A stretch of DNA of 36,227 nt from Desulfobacula sp. (GTDB lineage: Bacteria; Desulfobacterota; Desulfobacteria; Desulfobacterales; Desulfobacteraceae): the NCBI GenBank assembly GCA_023701135.1, contig JAMPXP010000034.1, forward strand, positions 1 to 36,227. Reading direction: 5' to 3'. The notes under the pieces were generated by a model, which was not told the DNA's origin, did no database searches, and saw nothing but the letters and a program-made list of their open reading frames with translations. Shown in pieces: positions 8,708-17,130 of this stretch. The first letter of the stretch is position 1; the number at the start of each line of letters is the position of its first letter. The position numbers were made by a program, and so were the translations under genes.

Positions 8708-10153
8708 ATGAAGAATTTATTCAACCATCTTCCGGCTTTCATGAAGCGTTTGTGGTGTCAGCTTGCCCTTAGTTATACCCTGCTTGCCTTTTGCGCGCTG
8801 ATGTTGATCTTTTTTATGCTATACGCCATTAACGATTACGAAGATTTCCGTAAAGCCATTACCCTCGACATTGTTGAAGATCGGGTGGCCAGCGAAAAGC
8901 TCATCATCACGCAGGCGATCCGTGATGCAGGCAACACCGAATGGCTGAACAAAGCCCGGGATAACATCCGTCAAAAATTGATAAACATAGAGCATGGCAG
9001 CGGAGCCACAATCTACCGTATTACCAATTCCAGCCGTCCCGAAGTGTATATTCAGATTACCGATGGCAATGACCGTCTCTTGATGTCTGATCCCGTGAAT
9101 CTTCCGGAAAAAGCAGCGGCCTGGTTCTCCGCACAAAAAAAACAGCCTGCCGCAAAAAGCAGTGTCATGCGGCTGGCGGAAAATGGGCCGATCTGGGTGG
9201 ATATGCACATAACCGATGGCCATGACGGGGTTATCGGACGCTTGTGCGTCTTGTATATCGCCGAATTTGATCTCTGGGTGCAATTTCAAAGTATTTTAGA
9301 TTTTCTTCTGATGGCATGGGATAATATCATTATTTGCTCTATACCCATCGGCATCGCCTGCGGCCTGGTGGCCTCCCGCTATGTAACCAGGCAGTTGCAG
9401 AAAATGAATGAGGTTACGGAGAGCTGGCGGCAGGGTCATTTTGATGCGCGTATTGCACTGCCGAATGATGATGTCCTCATCCGGCACAGCCGGCATCTCA
9501 ATGACATGGCCCAGGATTTGGAGATATACCTCAATTTGAAACAAAATATTGCCGTCAGTGATGAGCGCAACCGCATGGCCCGGGAATTACACGATACGGT
9601 AAAACAGAAACTCTTTGCGCTGGGGCTGCAATTGGCAACCGCCAAGGCCAAGCCCGCCGTGATGGAGGCCGCCCGCGAGCATATTCTGGAGGCGGAAACC
9701 ATTACCCGTGAAGCCCAGCATGATCTCATGGAAATCATCACCCAACTGCGTCCTGCAGGAGCCGATACCTCGCTTCATGAACGTATCGGCATGATTGCAG
9801 ACGATTTCAGGCGGCGCTTCGGTGTGAGTATAGAATTAACTCATTCTGATTCTATCCAGTTTAATAAACATACAGAGCATCATGTGCTGCGGATTGTGCA
9901 GGAATCCTTGATGAATGCGGTACGCCACGGCAAGGCATCGAAAATCCTGATCAATGGCAAGATCGACCAAAACATGGCCACACTGACCATTGCCGATAAC
10001 GGGAGAGGGTTTGATACCGACCAAAAAACGGGGGGATTCGGCATTACCTCCATGCGTGACCGGATGCGCGATCTGCTGCACGGATCATTTGAAATTAAAA
10101 GCGCCACAGGCGTTGGAACCCGGATCACGCTTTCATGGAAATATGAATCATGA
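8708..10153 (+). CDS. Two-component sensor histidine kinase, NarX/LiaS (HisKA_3) type
   Basis: A 481-residue membrane sensor. One helix spans about residues 18-42, followed by a periplasmic sensing region of about 155 residues, a second helix (about 203-225), a HAMP linker, a HisKA_3 dimerisation domain and a C-terminal HATPase. The phosphoacceptor is His295 in ARELHDTVKQKL. ATP-binding boxes are NAVRHGKASKI (N box), DNGRGFD (G1) and GGFGITSMRDRM (G2). ATG 8708 is the only in-frame start before an upstream stop. It overlaps the response regulator by 4 bp and is divergent from the efflux operon, so it probably senses envelope stress or a pumped compound and controls that operon (inference). 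Confidence 0.93.
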   Translation: MKNLFNHLPAFMKRLWCQLALSYTLLAFCALMLIFFMLYAINDYEDFRKAITLDIVEDRVASEKLIITQAIRDAGNTEWLNKARDNIRQKLINIEHGSGATIYRITNSSRPEVYIQITDGNDRLLMSDPVNLPEKAAAWFSAQKKQPAAKSSVMRLAENGPIWVDMHITDGHDGVIGRLCVLYIAEFDLWVQFQSILDFLLMAWDNIIICSIPIGIACGLVASRYVTRQLQKMNEVTESWRQGHFDARIALPNDDVLIRHSRHLNDMAQDLEIYLNLKQNIAVSDERNRMARELHDTVKQKLFALGLQLATAKAKPAVMEAAREHILEAETITREAQHDLMEIITQLRPAGADTSLHERIGMIADDFRRRFGVSIELTHSDSIQFNKHTEHHVLRIVQESLMNAVRHGKASKILINGKIDQNMATLTIADNGRGFDTDQKTGGFGITSMRDRMRDLLHGSFEIKSATGVGTRITLSWKYES

Positions 10154-10809
10154 CCCCCAAAATCACCCTCATTCTTGCCGATGATCACGCCATGGTTCGC
10201 AAGGGATTAACCGCCTTCCTGTCCACCGCCCGGGATATTGAAGTGATGGCTGTTGCGGCGTCTGGCGCGGAGGTTGTGGCCGATGCCGAGAAATTTGCGC
10301 CCGATGTGGTGTTGCTGGACCTGTTTATGCCCGATCAGCCGGCGGTTGAAACCGTGCGCCGGATTAAAAGAGTCAGCCCGCGCAGCCAGATCATCATGGT
10401 TACTTCCCATGAAGGAGATGAATATGTCGTGCCCATGATGAAGGCAGGAGCCATTTCCTATATCCTTAAGGATATAACGCCGGAAAATCTTATCCGCGCC
10501 GTGAGAAAGGCGGCGGCGGGCCAAAGCACCCTAAGCCCGCGTATTGCCCAGGCGCTCGTTACGGTTGTCACGCAGGCGCGGGCGGACAAAACGCAAGAAA
10601 ACCAACTCCATGAGGATTTAACTGAGCGTGAGATGGAAGTGCTTCAATGTATAGCAGAGGGATTGTCCAATATGAATATTGCAGCACGGCTGAATATCTC
10701 GGAAAAAACCGTCAAATCCCATGTGAGCAATATTTTGAGCAAGCTCTATTTAACCGACCGCACTCAAGCCGCCGTGTATGCATGGCGTGAGAGGATTGTC
10801 AAAAAATAG
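10150..10809 (+). CDS. Response regulator, NarL/LuxR family
   Basis: A 219-residue DNA-binding regulator. The N-terminal receiver has the acidic pocket (LADDHAMVRKG), phosphoacceptor Asp57 in LLDLFMPD, and the conserved Thr and Lys (VTSHEGDE, ILKDITPEN). A C-terminal LuxR-type helix-turn-helix (LTEREMEVLQCIAEGLSN to ISEKTVKSHVSNILSKL) spans about residues 155-215. It forms a translationally coupled pair with the upstream kinase (ATGA overlap). The predicted targets are the divergent promoters between 8549 and 8707. It is the last gene before the right copy of the 26-bp repeat. Confidence 0.95.
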   Translation: MTPKITLILADDHAMVRKGLTAFLSTARDIEVMAVAASGAEVVADAEKFAPDVVLLDLFMPDQPAVETVRRIKRVSPRSQIIMVTSHEGDEYVVPMMKAGAISYILKDITPENLIRAVRKAAAGQSTLSPRIAQALVTVVTQARADKTQENQLHEDLTEREMEVLQCIAEGLSNMNIAARLNISEKTVKSHVSNILSKLYLTDRTQAAVYAWRERIVKK

Positions 10810-10819
10810 CTGCTGCGCC

Positions 10820-10845
10820 GGACCATATTATTTTTTCATGAGGAG
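10820..10845 (+). repeat. Right copy of 26-bp direct repeat
   Basis: Matches 178-203 with one mismatch. It lies 10 bp after the response-regulator stop and runs into the ribosome binding site of the DUF362 gene (GAGGAGG at 10840-10846, ATG at 10854). Unlike the left copy, nothing promoter-like precedes it; the bases upstream are the end of the regulator gene. Confidence 0.75.
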
Positions 10846-10853
10846 GAAACACC

Positions 10854-11921
10854 ATGCATCAGGTCATGATACAACCGGCTTCCTACGAGACATGCCGGGT
10901 TTCGGTGGACCGGGCCTTTGAGCTTTTCCCTCTGGCCCTTGCCGGAAAAAAAGTGGTGATCAAACCCAATGTGCTCCGGGCCTCGGGTCCTGAAGAGCAT
11001 ATCGTCACACATCCGGCCCTGTTGCGGGCCGTGGTGGAAAAGGTTGAATCCCTTTCCCCGGCACAGATCATCGTGGGGGATAATCCGGGCGTGTTCAATT
11101 ATGGGGACAATGAAAACAGTTTTGAAAAAACCGGATTGATGGCGGCGGCCAAGGGCTATTACCTGAACCTGGGCCATACCACCCAAAACCTGGCCTTTCA
11201 TCCGGATTTCATGGCCGAGGTCGGTGTTTCCAAAGACATCCTGGAAGCCGATATCCTGATCAGCCTGCCCAAATTCAAGACCCATGGGCTGACAGTCATG
11301 ACCGGGGCTATCAAAAACAGCTACGGGATTCTGCCGGGAGCACAAAAAGCAAGGCTCCACCAGATCGCCGGCACGCCGCTACGGTTTCATGAACTCATTG
11401 TGGAGGTCTTCCGGCTCCGGGTCCCTGACCTGTTCATCATGGATGCGGTCACGGGTATGGAGGGAAACGGGCCTGCCTCACCGGAATTGAGACATATCGG
11501 ACTCATCCTGGCAGCAGACAATGCTGTGGCCATGGACGGGGTGGTGGCTCGGATGATGGGGCTTGATCCCGGCGCCCTGCGGTTTCTTCAAAGGGCAAGG
11601 GAGTTGGGGCTTGGTGATTTTGACCGGGAGAAAATCCAGATCGACGGCCGGATGCAGGTGATACCGGATTTCAAACTTCCGCCCCTGGGGGGTGAGGCCA
11701 TTGCCGGGAATCAGGTGATCCGGGAATTCATGGCCGGCAAGACAAAAGTCAGACCCAAGGCTGATCCGGAACGGTGCACCGCGTGCGGGGCCTGTATCGA
11801 TCAGTGTCCAATGGGGGCGCTCACCATGACCGACGGGATTCCCCTGGTGGATGCCGATACCTGCATCACCTGTTTCTGCTGCCAGGAGGTCTGCCCTGAA
11901 AAGGCCATGACCCTGACCTAG
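10854..11921 (+). CDS. DUF362 domain protein with two 4Fe-4S ferredoxin clusters
   Basis: A 355-residue protein. Residues 1 to about 290 are a DUF362 domain (KKVVIKPNVL near the start, ILISLPKFKTHGLT and GAIKNSYGI in the middle, AMDGVVARMMGLDP later). A C-terminal bacterial ferredoxin domain carries CTACGACIDQCP and CITCFCCQEVCP, each with the CxxCxxCxxxCP pattern for one 4Fe-4S cluster. The family is common in strict anaerobes and is thought to handle electrons, but the reaction is not established. Its start has a good GAGGAGG. The direct repeat in its leader suggests its native promoter now lies about 10.6 kb away. It converges on the kinase gene with a 4-bp gap. Confidence 0.9.
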   Translation: MHQVMIQPASYETCRVSVDRAFELFPLALAGKKVVIKPNVLRASGPEEHIVTHPALLRAVVEKVESLSPAQIIVGDNPGVFNYGDNENSFEKTGLMAAAKGYYLNLGHTTQNLAFHPDFMAEVGVSKDILEADILISLPKFKTHGLTVMTGAIKNSYGILPGAQKARLHQIAGTPLRFHELIVEVFRLRVPDLFIMDAVTGMEGNGPASPELRHIGLILAADNAVAMDGVVARMMGLDPGALRFLQRARELGLGDFDREKIQIDGRMQVIPDFKLPPLGGEAIAGNQVIREFMAGKTKVRPKADPERCTACGACIDQCPMGALTMTDGIPLVDADTCITCFCCQEVCPEKAMTLT

Positions 11922-11925
11922 GGTT

Positions 11926-13491
11926 TCACAGGCCCTGGGCCCGGTTCAGCACCTTTCGGACCATTCTTGCCAGGTCCTGTTGGGAATAGGGCTTTTGAAG
12001 AAAATTCACGCCCTGTTCCAGAAGACCGTCATGGACGATATGATTGTCCGTATACCCTGACACATAAATGATCCTTATCTCCGGGAGATGGGCCAGAGCT
12101 TTTTTTGCCAGGGCTTTCCCTCCCAGATTCGGCATGATCAGGTCTGTGATGATCAGGTCCACGGACCCCTTGTTTTCATCGAGAAAGGCCAGGGCCTCTT
12201 CTCCGTCAAAGGCTTTATGGACCATGTATCCCAGGGATAAAAGACTGTTGGCGGCAAAATGACAGACATCCGGATCATCTTCGACCACCAGAACGGATTC
12301 ATTCCCCGACAGGTTTTCAATGACGGGTTCCGGCCGGGAAGAAGCTGTTTTTCCGGCAGAATGGCAAACGGGCCAGTAAATCTTGAACATGGTTCCCCGG
12401 CCCTCTTCCGAATAGACCTGAATCCCGCCCTTGTTCTGTTTGACAATGCCGTAGATCATGGACAGACCCAGCCCTGTGCCCTCATGCTTTGCCTTGGTGG
12501 TAAAGAAAGGTTCAAAGATTCTGTTTACCAATTCCCGGTTCATCCCGATGCCGTTGTCGGAAACCGAGAAAAAAACATAGGACCCTGGGGCGTCAAGGTT
12601 GACCCGTTTAATGGTTTCAGGATTAAAAGCGGTTTGGCCGGTTTCAATGGTGATCCGTTTTTTATGCCCTTCGAGAGATATGGATTTCAGGGCATCCCTG
12701 GCATTAACGATGAGGTTGGTAAAAATCTGTTCGATCTGGGACTGGTCGGCGCTGATGAAATCAACAGGGTCTTCAAGCTTCATTTCAATGCTGATATCTT
12801 CGCCGATGAGCCGGCTCAGCATTTTATTGAGAGAGGAAAGGGTCCCATTAATATCCAGGATGGCCGGGAGGTAGATCTGTTTCCGGCTGAATCCCAGCAA
12901 TTCGCGGGTCAGGATTTCAGCCCTTTTTCCCGCATGCCGGATGGCACTGATTTTTTTAAATAACGGGTGGTCCTCTTTCATGCCTTTCAGCGCCAGATCC
13001 GCATACCCGTTGATAATGGTTAAAAGGTTGTTGAAATCGTGGGCCACGCCACCCGCAAGAACCCCGATGGATTCCATTTTTTGAGCCTGTATCAGTTGCT
13101 CCCGGATGCTTATTCTTTCCTGCTCGGCCGCTTTTCGGGCCGTGATATCCCTGGCAATGCCTAAAATCCGGTTTTCCTTTTCAGGCGTTTTAAAGACCTG
13201 GGAAACGGTATCCATAAATCGTTTTGCCGAATCCGGCGTTAAGAGCTTGTCCAAGAAACTGCCCATCAGTTCTTCCGGAGAAAACCCGCTCATTTTCCGG
13301 ATGGAGGGGCTCAGATATTGAAAACAGCCGTTCAGATCCAGGAGCCAGATGACACCCTTATCCGTTACGATGACGGGCTTTTGGACATGAAATTTTTTAC
13401 AATACTGTCCAGCCAGATGCCTGGAACCGTTTCCGAAAATGATTTCCGGGGCCACGAATTTTCGCAGATGCTGTATGGATGCCGCCATCAT
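11926..13491 (-). CDS. Hybrid histidine kinase with Fe-ADH-like N-terminal fragment
   Basis: A 521-residue protein from ATG 13491, which follows the DUF2141 stop by one base. Residues about 7-45 match the start of iron-type alcohol dehydrogenases of the ErcA kind (RKFVAPEIIFGNGSRHLAGQ then PVIVTDKGV). The sequence then switches directly into a PAS domain (WLLDLNGCFQYLSPSIRKMS). The PAS is short: after FKTPEKEN it jumps to RILGIARDITARK, missing roughly 40 middle residues. A HisKA domain (GGVAHDFNNLL), HATPase (NARDAL, DNGIGMN, GTGLGLSMIYG) and C-terminal receiver (VVEDDPDVCHF, IITDLIMPN, LQKPYSQ) follow and look intact. The open frame extends further upstream to 13692, but that part overlaps the DUF2141 gene. 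Signalling may still work; no enzyme activity is expected from the dehydrogenase piece. Confidence 0.82.
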   Translation of the reverse strand: MMAASIQHLRKFVAPEIIFGNGSRHLAGQYCKKFHVQKPVIVTDKGVIWLLDLNGCFQYLSPSIRKMSGFSPEELMGSFLDKLLTPDSAKRFMDTVSQVFKTPEKENRILGIARDITARKAAEQERISIREQLIQAQKMESIGVLAGGVAHDFNNLLTIINGYADLALKGMKEDHPLFKKISAIRHAGKRAEILTRELLGFSRKQIYLPAILDINGTLSSLNKMLSRLIGEDISIEMKLEDPVDFISADQSQIEQIFTNLIVNARDALKSISLEGHKKRITIETGQTAFNPETIKRVNLDAPGSYVFFSVSDNGIGMNRELVNRIFEPFFTTKAKHEGTGLGLSMIYGIVKQNKGGIQVYSEEGRGTMFKIYWPVCHSAGKTASSRPEPVIENLSGNESVLVVEDDPDVCHFAANSLLSLGYMVHKAFDGEEALAFLDENKGSVDLIITDLIMPNLGGKALAKKALAHLPEIRIIYVSGYTDNHIVHDGLLEQGVNFLQKPYSQQDLARMVRKVLNRAQGL

Positions 13492-13492
13492 T

Positions 13493-13933
13493 TTATATGA
13501 ATGACGAGCTCTTTTTGGGAGAATCCAGCTTAAAGACCGCTTTTTCATACTCAGGGGGGCCCACGGTTCCCCGGGCGTCATTGGAAAACCCGTAGGCTTC
13601 AGCAGGGATGCCCAAAATCCGTTTATCCAGCTCGCCATTGTTGTTTTCATCGTGAAAGACCTTGACCGCATATTCCCCATAGGGAAGCACAAGGGTTTTC
13701 ACAACTCTGTTGCTTGTGATCCCGACATTATATCCCTTGAACGGCGTTTCCCCGCTAAAGTTTTCTTTGGAATTGACCAAGGCAATTAGGGCTGTTCCGT
13801 TTGTATTTTCAAACCCCTCAATGGTGAGGGTCAGTTGCCCGGTAAGGGTTTCGGTTGTATCGGAAAAAGCAGGTATCATCCCGGGCGCGGTCATGAAGAC
13901 CATCAAAAAAATGAAAATGGTTAACTGTTTCAT
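13493..13933 (-). CDS. DUF2141 family secreted protein
   Basis: A 146-residue protein with a clear signal peptide (about residues 1-25, cleavage near PAFS). The mature part matches DUF2141: LTLTIEGFENTNGTALIALVNSKENF, then VVKTLVLPYGEYAVKVFHDENNNGELD and a C-terminal IPAEAYGFSNDARG segment. The function of the family is unknown; a periplasmic or surface beta-sandwich is likely. It starts at ATG 13933 behind AAGGAAA and is followed after one base by the hybrid kinase, so the pair is translationally coupled. A Fur-like site lies upstream. Confidence 0.85.
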   Translation of the reverse strand: MKQLTIFIFLMVFMTAPGMIPAFSDTTETLTGQLTLTIEGFENTNGTALIALVNSKENFSGETPFKGYNVGITSNRVVKTLVLPYGEYAVKVFHDENNNGELDKRILGIPAEAYGFSNDARGTVGPPEYEKAVFKLDSPKKSSSFI

Positions 13934-14009
13934 AATAGTTTTCCTTATCTATGCGGGTTTAAAATCATCAGCATCCTTATTTTAATTTTTTATGATTGTA
14001 CCTGCATTG

Positions 14010-14028
14010 ATAATGAATACCATTTTTT
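14010..14028. promoter_or_regulatory. Fur-box-like sequence
   Basis: This 19-base stretch matches the classical Fur consensus at 14 of 19 positions, with an intact GATAATGA left part and CATT in the right part. It lies in the 253-bp gap between the DUF2141/kinase operon (minus) and the radical SAM gene (plus), near a weak promoter-like TTGGTC on the minus strand. It could control either side. The rest of the gap is A/T rich and shows no gene. Confidence 0.35.
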
Positions 14029-14186
14029 TGCGACCAAGGGTAAAAATAAGGTGATACACCGCAAATTAGGAAGATGACCGGCTAAACAGTTCTTTTATTG
14101 ATTTTCTAAAATAAACTTGATACTTCAACATGCGATTTATTGTTTTTCTGTTTGTTGATACAGCTAGTAAAAAAGGATGGCCGGCA

Positions 14187-15731
14187 ATGAAAATAGGCGT
14201 TCTGGACCTGTTGTGCGAAGATGCCCAAACCACTATTGCCAGGATGCCCCATGATTATGCCGTGGTCAAGCAATATGCCGGCATCATGCCCCAGGCCGTA
14301 AGTGTCTGGTGCAGGAAGCTCGGCCATCAGGTCTGTTATGCAACCTATTTCGGGCAGAAAGATCCTTTAAAGCTGCTTCCCAATGACCTAGATGTGGTTT
14401 TCCTCGCCTGTTTTTCCAGGGGCAGCGGGCTGGCCTATGCCCTGGCCAAAGTTTTAAAACTGATGCGGCCCCGTATTCTGACCATCCTTGGCGGGCCCCA
14501 CGCCAAACAGTTTCCGTCCGATGCCCTGAGATTCTTTGACGTGGTGGTCAAGGACTGCGATGAAACCCTGGTCAGGCAGATTTTAAGGGATTTCCCGCGA
14601 AAAGTGGTGGTGACCACCCAACGCCGGTTAAGGGACCTTCCCGGCATTGAAGAGCGGTTGCCGGAAATCAGGATCGCCGTTTTCCGGCGATCAAGGCCCA
14701 CGCCTTTTTCCTTCATCCCCATTCTTTCCAGCACAGGCTGCCCCTATGCCTGCGATTTCTGTGTGGACTGGAACAACCCCTATACCCCTCTGCCCCTTGA
14801 ACGGATTGAACAGGATCTCTTATTCGCGGCCAGGCATTTTCCAGGGGTCAGGATTAATTTTTATGATCCCAATTTCGGGGTGAAATTTGACGAGATCATG
14901 GCTGTCATTGAACGGATTCCCCATCCCAGAAAACAGTGGTTTTTGACGGAGGGATCATTGAATTCATTGACCGAAGAGCGTCTTCAGCGGCTTAAAAAGG
15001 CGGGGTGCCTTTGTGTGATTCCGGGCATTGAGTCCTGGAGCGCCTATTCGAAAAAGGCAGGGATTAAGGGGTCGGCCTCTGCCGGAGAAAAGCTCAATGC
15101 GGTTGTAGACCGGTTCAACCTTATCCACCGGTATATTCCCATCATCCAGGCCAATCTTCTGTTCGGCCTGGATACGGATGAAGGAGACGCCCCGGTCCTT
15201 TTAAACAAGGAGTTCATTACCCGGACCCCCTATGTGGCCCACTCTCTGAACATTCCCGCCCCCTTCGGCGGAACTCCTTTATTTGAAAGGTACCTGAAAG
15301 GGGGACGGATATTGGAAACCCTGCCTTTTACCTTTTACTGCAAGCCCTATCTGGCCACCACGGTGAAAAATTATACCCCCATTCGTTTTTATGAAAAACT
15401 GATGGAGATTTTCACCCATATGACCTCTTTGGGCATCTTGGCCCGCGCCGTCAGGGATACGGAAAATCCGGTCTTTAAAGGCTATCATCCCATCCGGAAC
15501 CTGAGCCTGAGACTCATGCTCCGGACCATGGGGCAGATCCTGGCCCTTTTAAAGACAGACAGAGCTTTCCGGGCGTTTCATGAAGGAGAGTCCCCTGTCC
15601 TGCCCGAATATTATCACCGGAAATATGAGGCCCTTCTGGGGGCTTATAAAGGCCTCATCTCCCGGGAAGAAAGATATCCGGTCATGCATGGAATTCCACT
15701 AAACGGGACGCAACCGGGTCCGTATAGGTGA
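14187..15731 (+). CDS. B12-binding domain radical SAM protein
   Basis: A 514-residue protein. The first ~130 residues form a cobalamin-binding-like Rossmann region (DVVFLACFSRGSG, TILGGPHAKQFPSDAL), followed by a radical SAM core with Cys185, Cys189 and Cys192 (GCPYACDFC) binding the 4Fe-4S cluster. The C-terminal ~150 residues match nothing I recognise. The B12 domain lacks an obvious DxHxxG, so cobalamin may be bound base-on or not at all. ATG 14187 is chosen over 14130 because AAAGGA lies 9-14 bases upstream of it and the conserved domain begins there (MKIGVLDL). The substrate is unknown. The 3' end overlaps the sucrose phosphorylase gene on the other strand by 50 bp. Confidence 0.85.
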   Translation: MKIGVLDLLCEDAQTTIARMPHDYAVVKQYAGIMPQAVSVWCRKLGHQVCYATYFGQKDPLKLLPNDLDVVFLACFSRGSGLAYALAKVLKLMRPRILTILGGPHAKQFPSDALRFFDVVVKDCDETLVRQILRDFPRKVVVTTQRRLRDLPGIEERLPEIRIAVFRRSRPTPFSFIPILSSTGCPYACDFCVDWNNPYTPLPLERIEQDLLFAARHFPGVRINFYDPNFGVKFDEIMAVIERIPHPRKQWFLTEGSLNSLTEERLQRLKKAGCLCVIPGIESWSAYSKKAGIKGSASAGEKLNAVVDRFNLIHRYIPIIQANLLFGLDTDEGDAPVLLNKEFITRTPYVAHSLNIPAPFGGTPLFERYLKGGRILETLPFTFYCKPYLATTVKNYTPIRFYEKLMEIFTHMTSLGILARAVRDTENPVFKGYHPIRNLSLRLMLRTMGQILALLKTDRAFRAFHEGESPVLPEYYHRKYEALLGAYKGLISREERYPVMHGIPLNGTQPGPYR

Positions 15732-17130
15732 TTTTAATGGCATAGGTTTTAACATTGATATGGGCGGTGACCGTATGCTTTTTCAGGGTCCATTCCAGAT
15801 GCAGCTCAGTATCCTTGGATTTAAAAAGGGTAAATTCTCCGTTAAATGCAGGATAGCTGTTGCGAAATTCCATGAGCCTTAAAAGCCTTTGAACCACTGG
15901 TTTTTTGAGGGCCTCCCGGATTTCTTCAATGGTATAATTGTGGCGGTTGATGTTTCTGCCCAGCTTTGTCTTTTCCAGCAGTTCAATATCATTTTCGCCT
16001 GCCAGCAGGCCCACATAATAGACCTGGGGGATGCCCGGTGAAAAGAACTGGATGGTTCGGGCGGCGATATAGGCATCATCATTGCACCCCAGGGCTGAAT
16101 AATAGGTGCAGTTCACCTGGTAGACATCCAGGTTCTGGTAGTCGGGTCCGGAATAGGTCTTTTTGACATTGGAGCCCTGCTTATACAGTTTTTCAAGGGT
16201 CTGCTCTATTTCAGCCGGATTCAGCATGTCCACAACATCCACCACACCGATGCCGTCATGGGTATCCAGGGTGGTGATCTGTTTTCGCGGACATTTTCTC
16301 AGCCAGGATTTAAGGGATCGGGTCTTGCCCATGTAAAGGGAATGGAGAACCAGCATGGGCAGCACAAAATCATAACACCAGTATCCTTTTTCCGCCAGCT
16401 TGAGCTGATAGGAATAATGCTCGTGGACTTCAGGCAGGATCTGGGTATCAAAGGCTGAGGTATAATCGTTGAACCATTCCAGAAGCTTCCAGATTCCGGG
16501 TTCCAGGAAAAAACAATTGGTGCCCAGCTCCACGGTGGTATAGGCAACGGCATCCAGGCGGATCATTTTGGGCCGGTTCCTTGCCAGGCGGATCAGAAAT
16601 TTGCGCATGACTTCCCGGGTTTTGGGCGAATTATAATCCAGGTCAATCTGCTCATTGTCAAAGGTACACCAGATTTTTTCCAGGCTCCCGTCGGGTCGTT
16701 CCAGGGTCTGATAGGGCGGTCGGGGTTTCCGGGTATAGACCTTTGCCAGGTCTTCGTCCCTTACCCAGCCCTTGGGCGCCAGTTTATTAAAACTGAGGAA
16801 CATATCCGCGTATTCACTGCCGGCCCCCTTGGCAATATAATCCTGAAAAAAGACAGACTGCCGGGAGATGTGATTGACCATGAAATCAATGATCAGGTCA
16901 AAGTCCCGGCCGATTTTTTCCACATCGTCCCAGGTGCCGAAGGCCGGGTCCACTTCGTCATAGGTCAGGGGCGCAAATCCCCTGTCTGAAGAAGACGGAT
17001 AAAAGGGGAGCAGGTGAACCCCGCCGATGGCCTTGGAAAAATATTTGCGAAGCACATAATGCAATTCAGGCAGGTTGATCCCTAAACTGTCAGGATACGT
17101 AATCAATTGAATTTTGTTTTTAATTGTCAT
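15682..17130 (-). CDS. Sucrose phosphorylase-like GH13 enzyme
   Basis: A 482-residue glycoside hydrolase family 13 enzyme of the sucrose phosphorylase subgroup. It would split sucrose (or a related glucoside) with phosphate to glucose-1-phosphate and fructose. Visible elements are GVHLLPFYPSSSDRGF, the nucleophile Asp193 in IRLDAVAY, the acid/base Glu234 in LPEVHEHYS and the transition-state Asp in TLDTHDGIG. Positions and length agree with the known family. ATG 17130 was chosen because it overlaps the synthase stop by 11 bp and has AAAGGGA upstream; the open frame continues 84 bases further. Coupling to a sucrose-making enzyme favours sucrose as substrate, but sucrose-6-phosphate or glucosylglycerol phosphorylase cannot be excluded. 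Confidence 0.88.
   Translation of the reverse strand: MTIKNKIQLITYPDSLGINLPELHYVLRKYFSKAIGGVHLLPFYPSSSDRGFAPLTYDEVDPAFGTWDDVEKIGRDFDLIIDFMVNHISRQSVFFQDYIAKGAGSEYADMFLSFNKLAPKGWVRDEDLAKVYTRKPRPPYQTLERPDGSLEKIWCTFDNEQIDLDYNSPKTREVMRKFLIRLARNRPKMIRLDAVAYTTVELGTNCFFLEPGIWKLLEWFNDYTSAFDTQILPEVHEHYSYQLKLAEKGYWCYDFVLPMLVLHSLYMGKTRSLKSWLRKCPRKQITTLDTHDGIGVVDVVDMLNPAEIEQTLEKLYKQGSNVKKTYSGPDYQNLDVYQVNCTYYSALGCNDDAYIAARTIQFFSPGIPQVYYVGLLAGENDIELLEKTKLGRNINRHNYTIEEIREALKKPVVQRLLRLMEFRNSYPAFNGEFTLFKSKDTELHLEWTLKKHTVTAHINVKTYAIKITYTDPVASRLVEFHA

Noticed and set aside
13492-13692. Extended N-terminus of the hybrid kinase (67 extra codons)
   Set aside because: It overlaps the DUF2141 gene in another frame and has no conserved sequence; ATG 13491, one base after that gene's stop, fits better.
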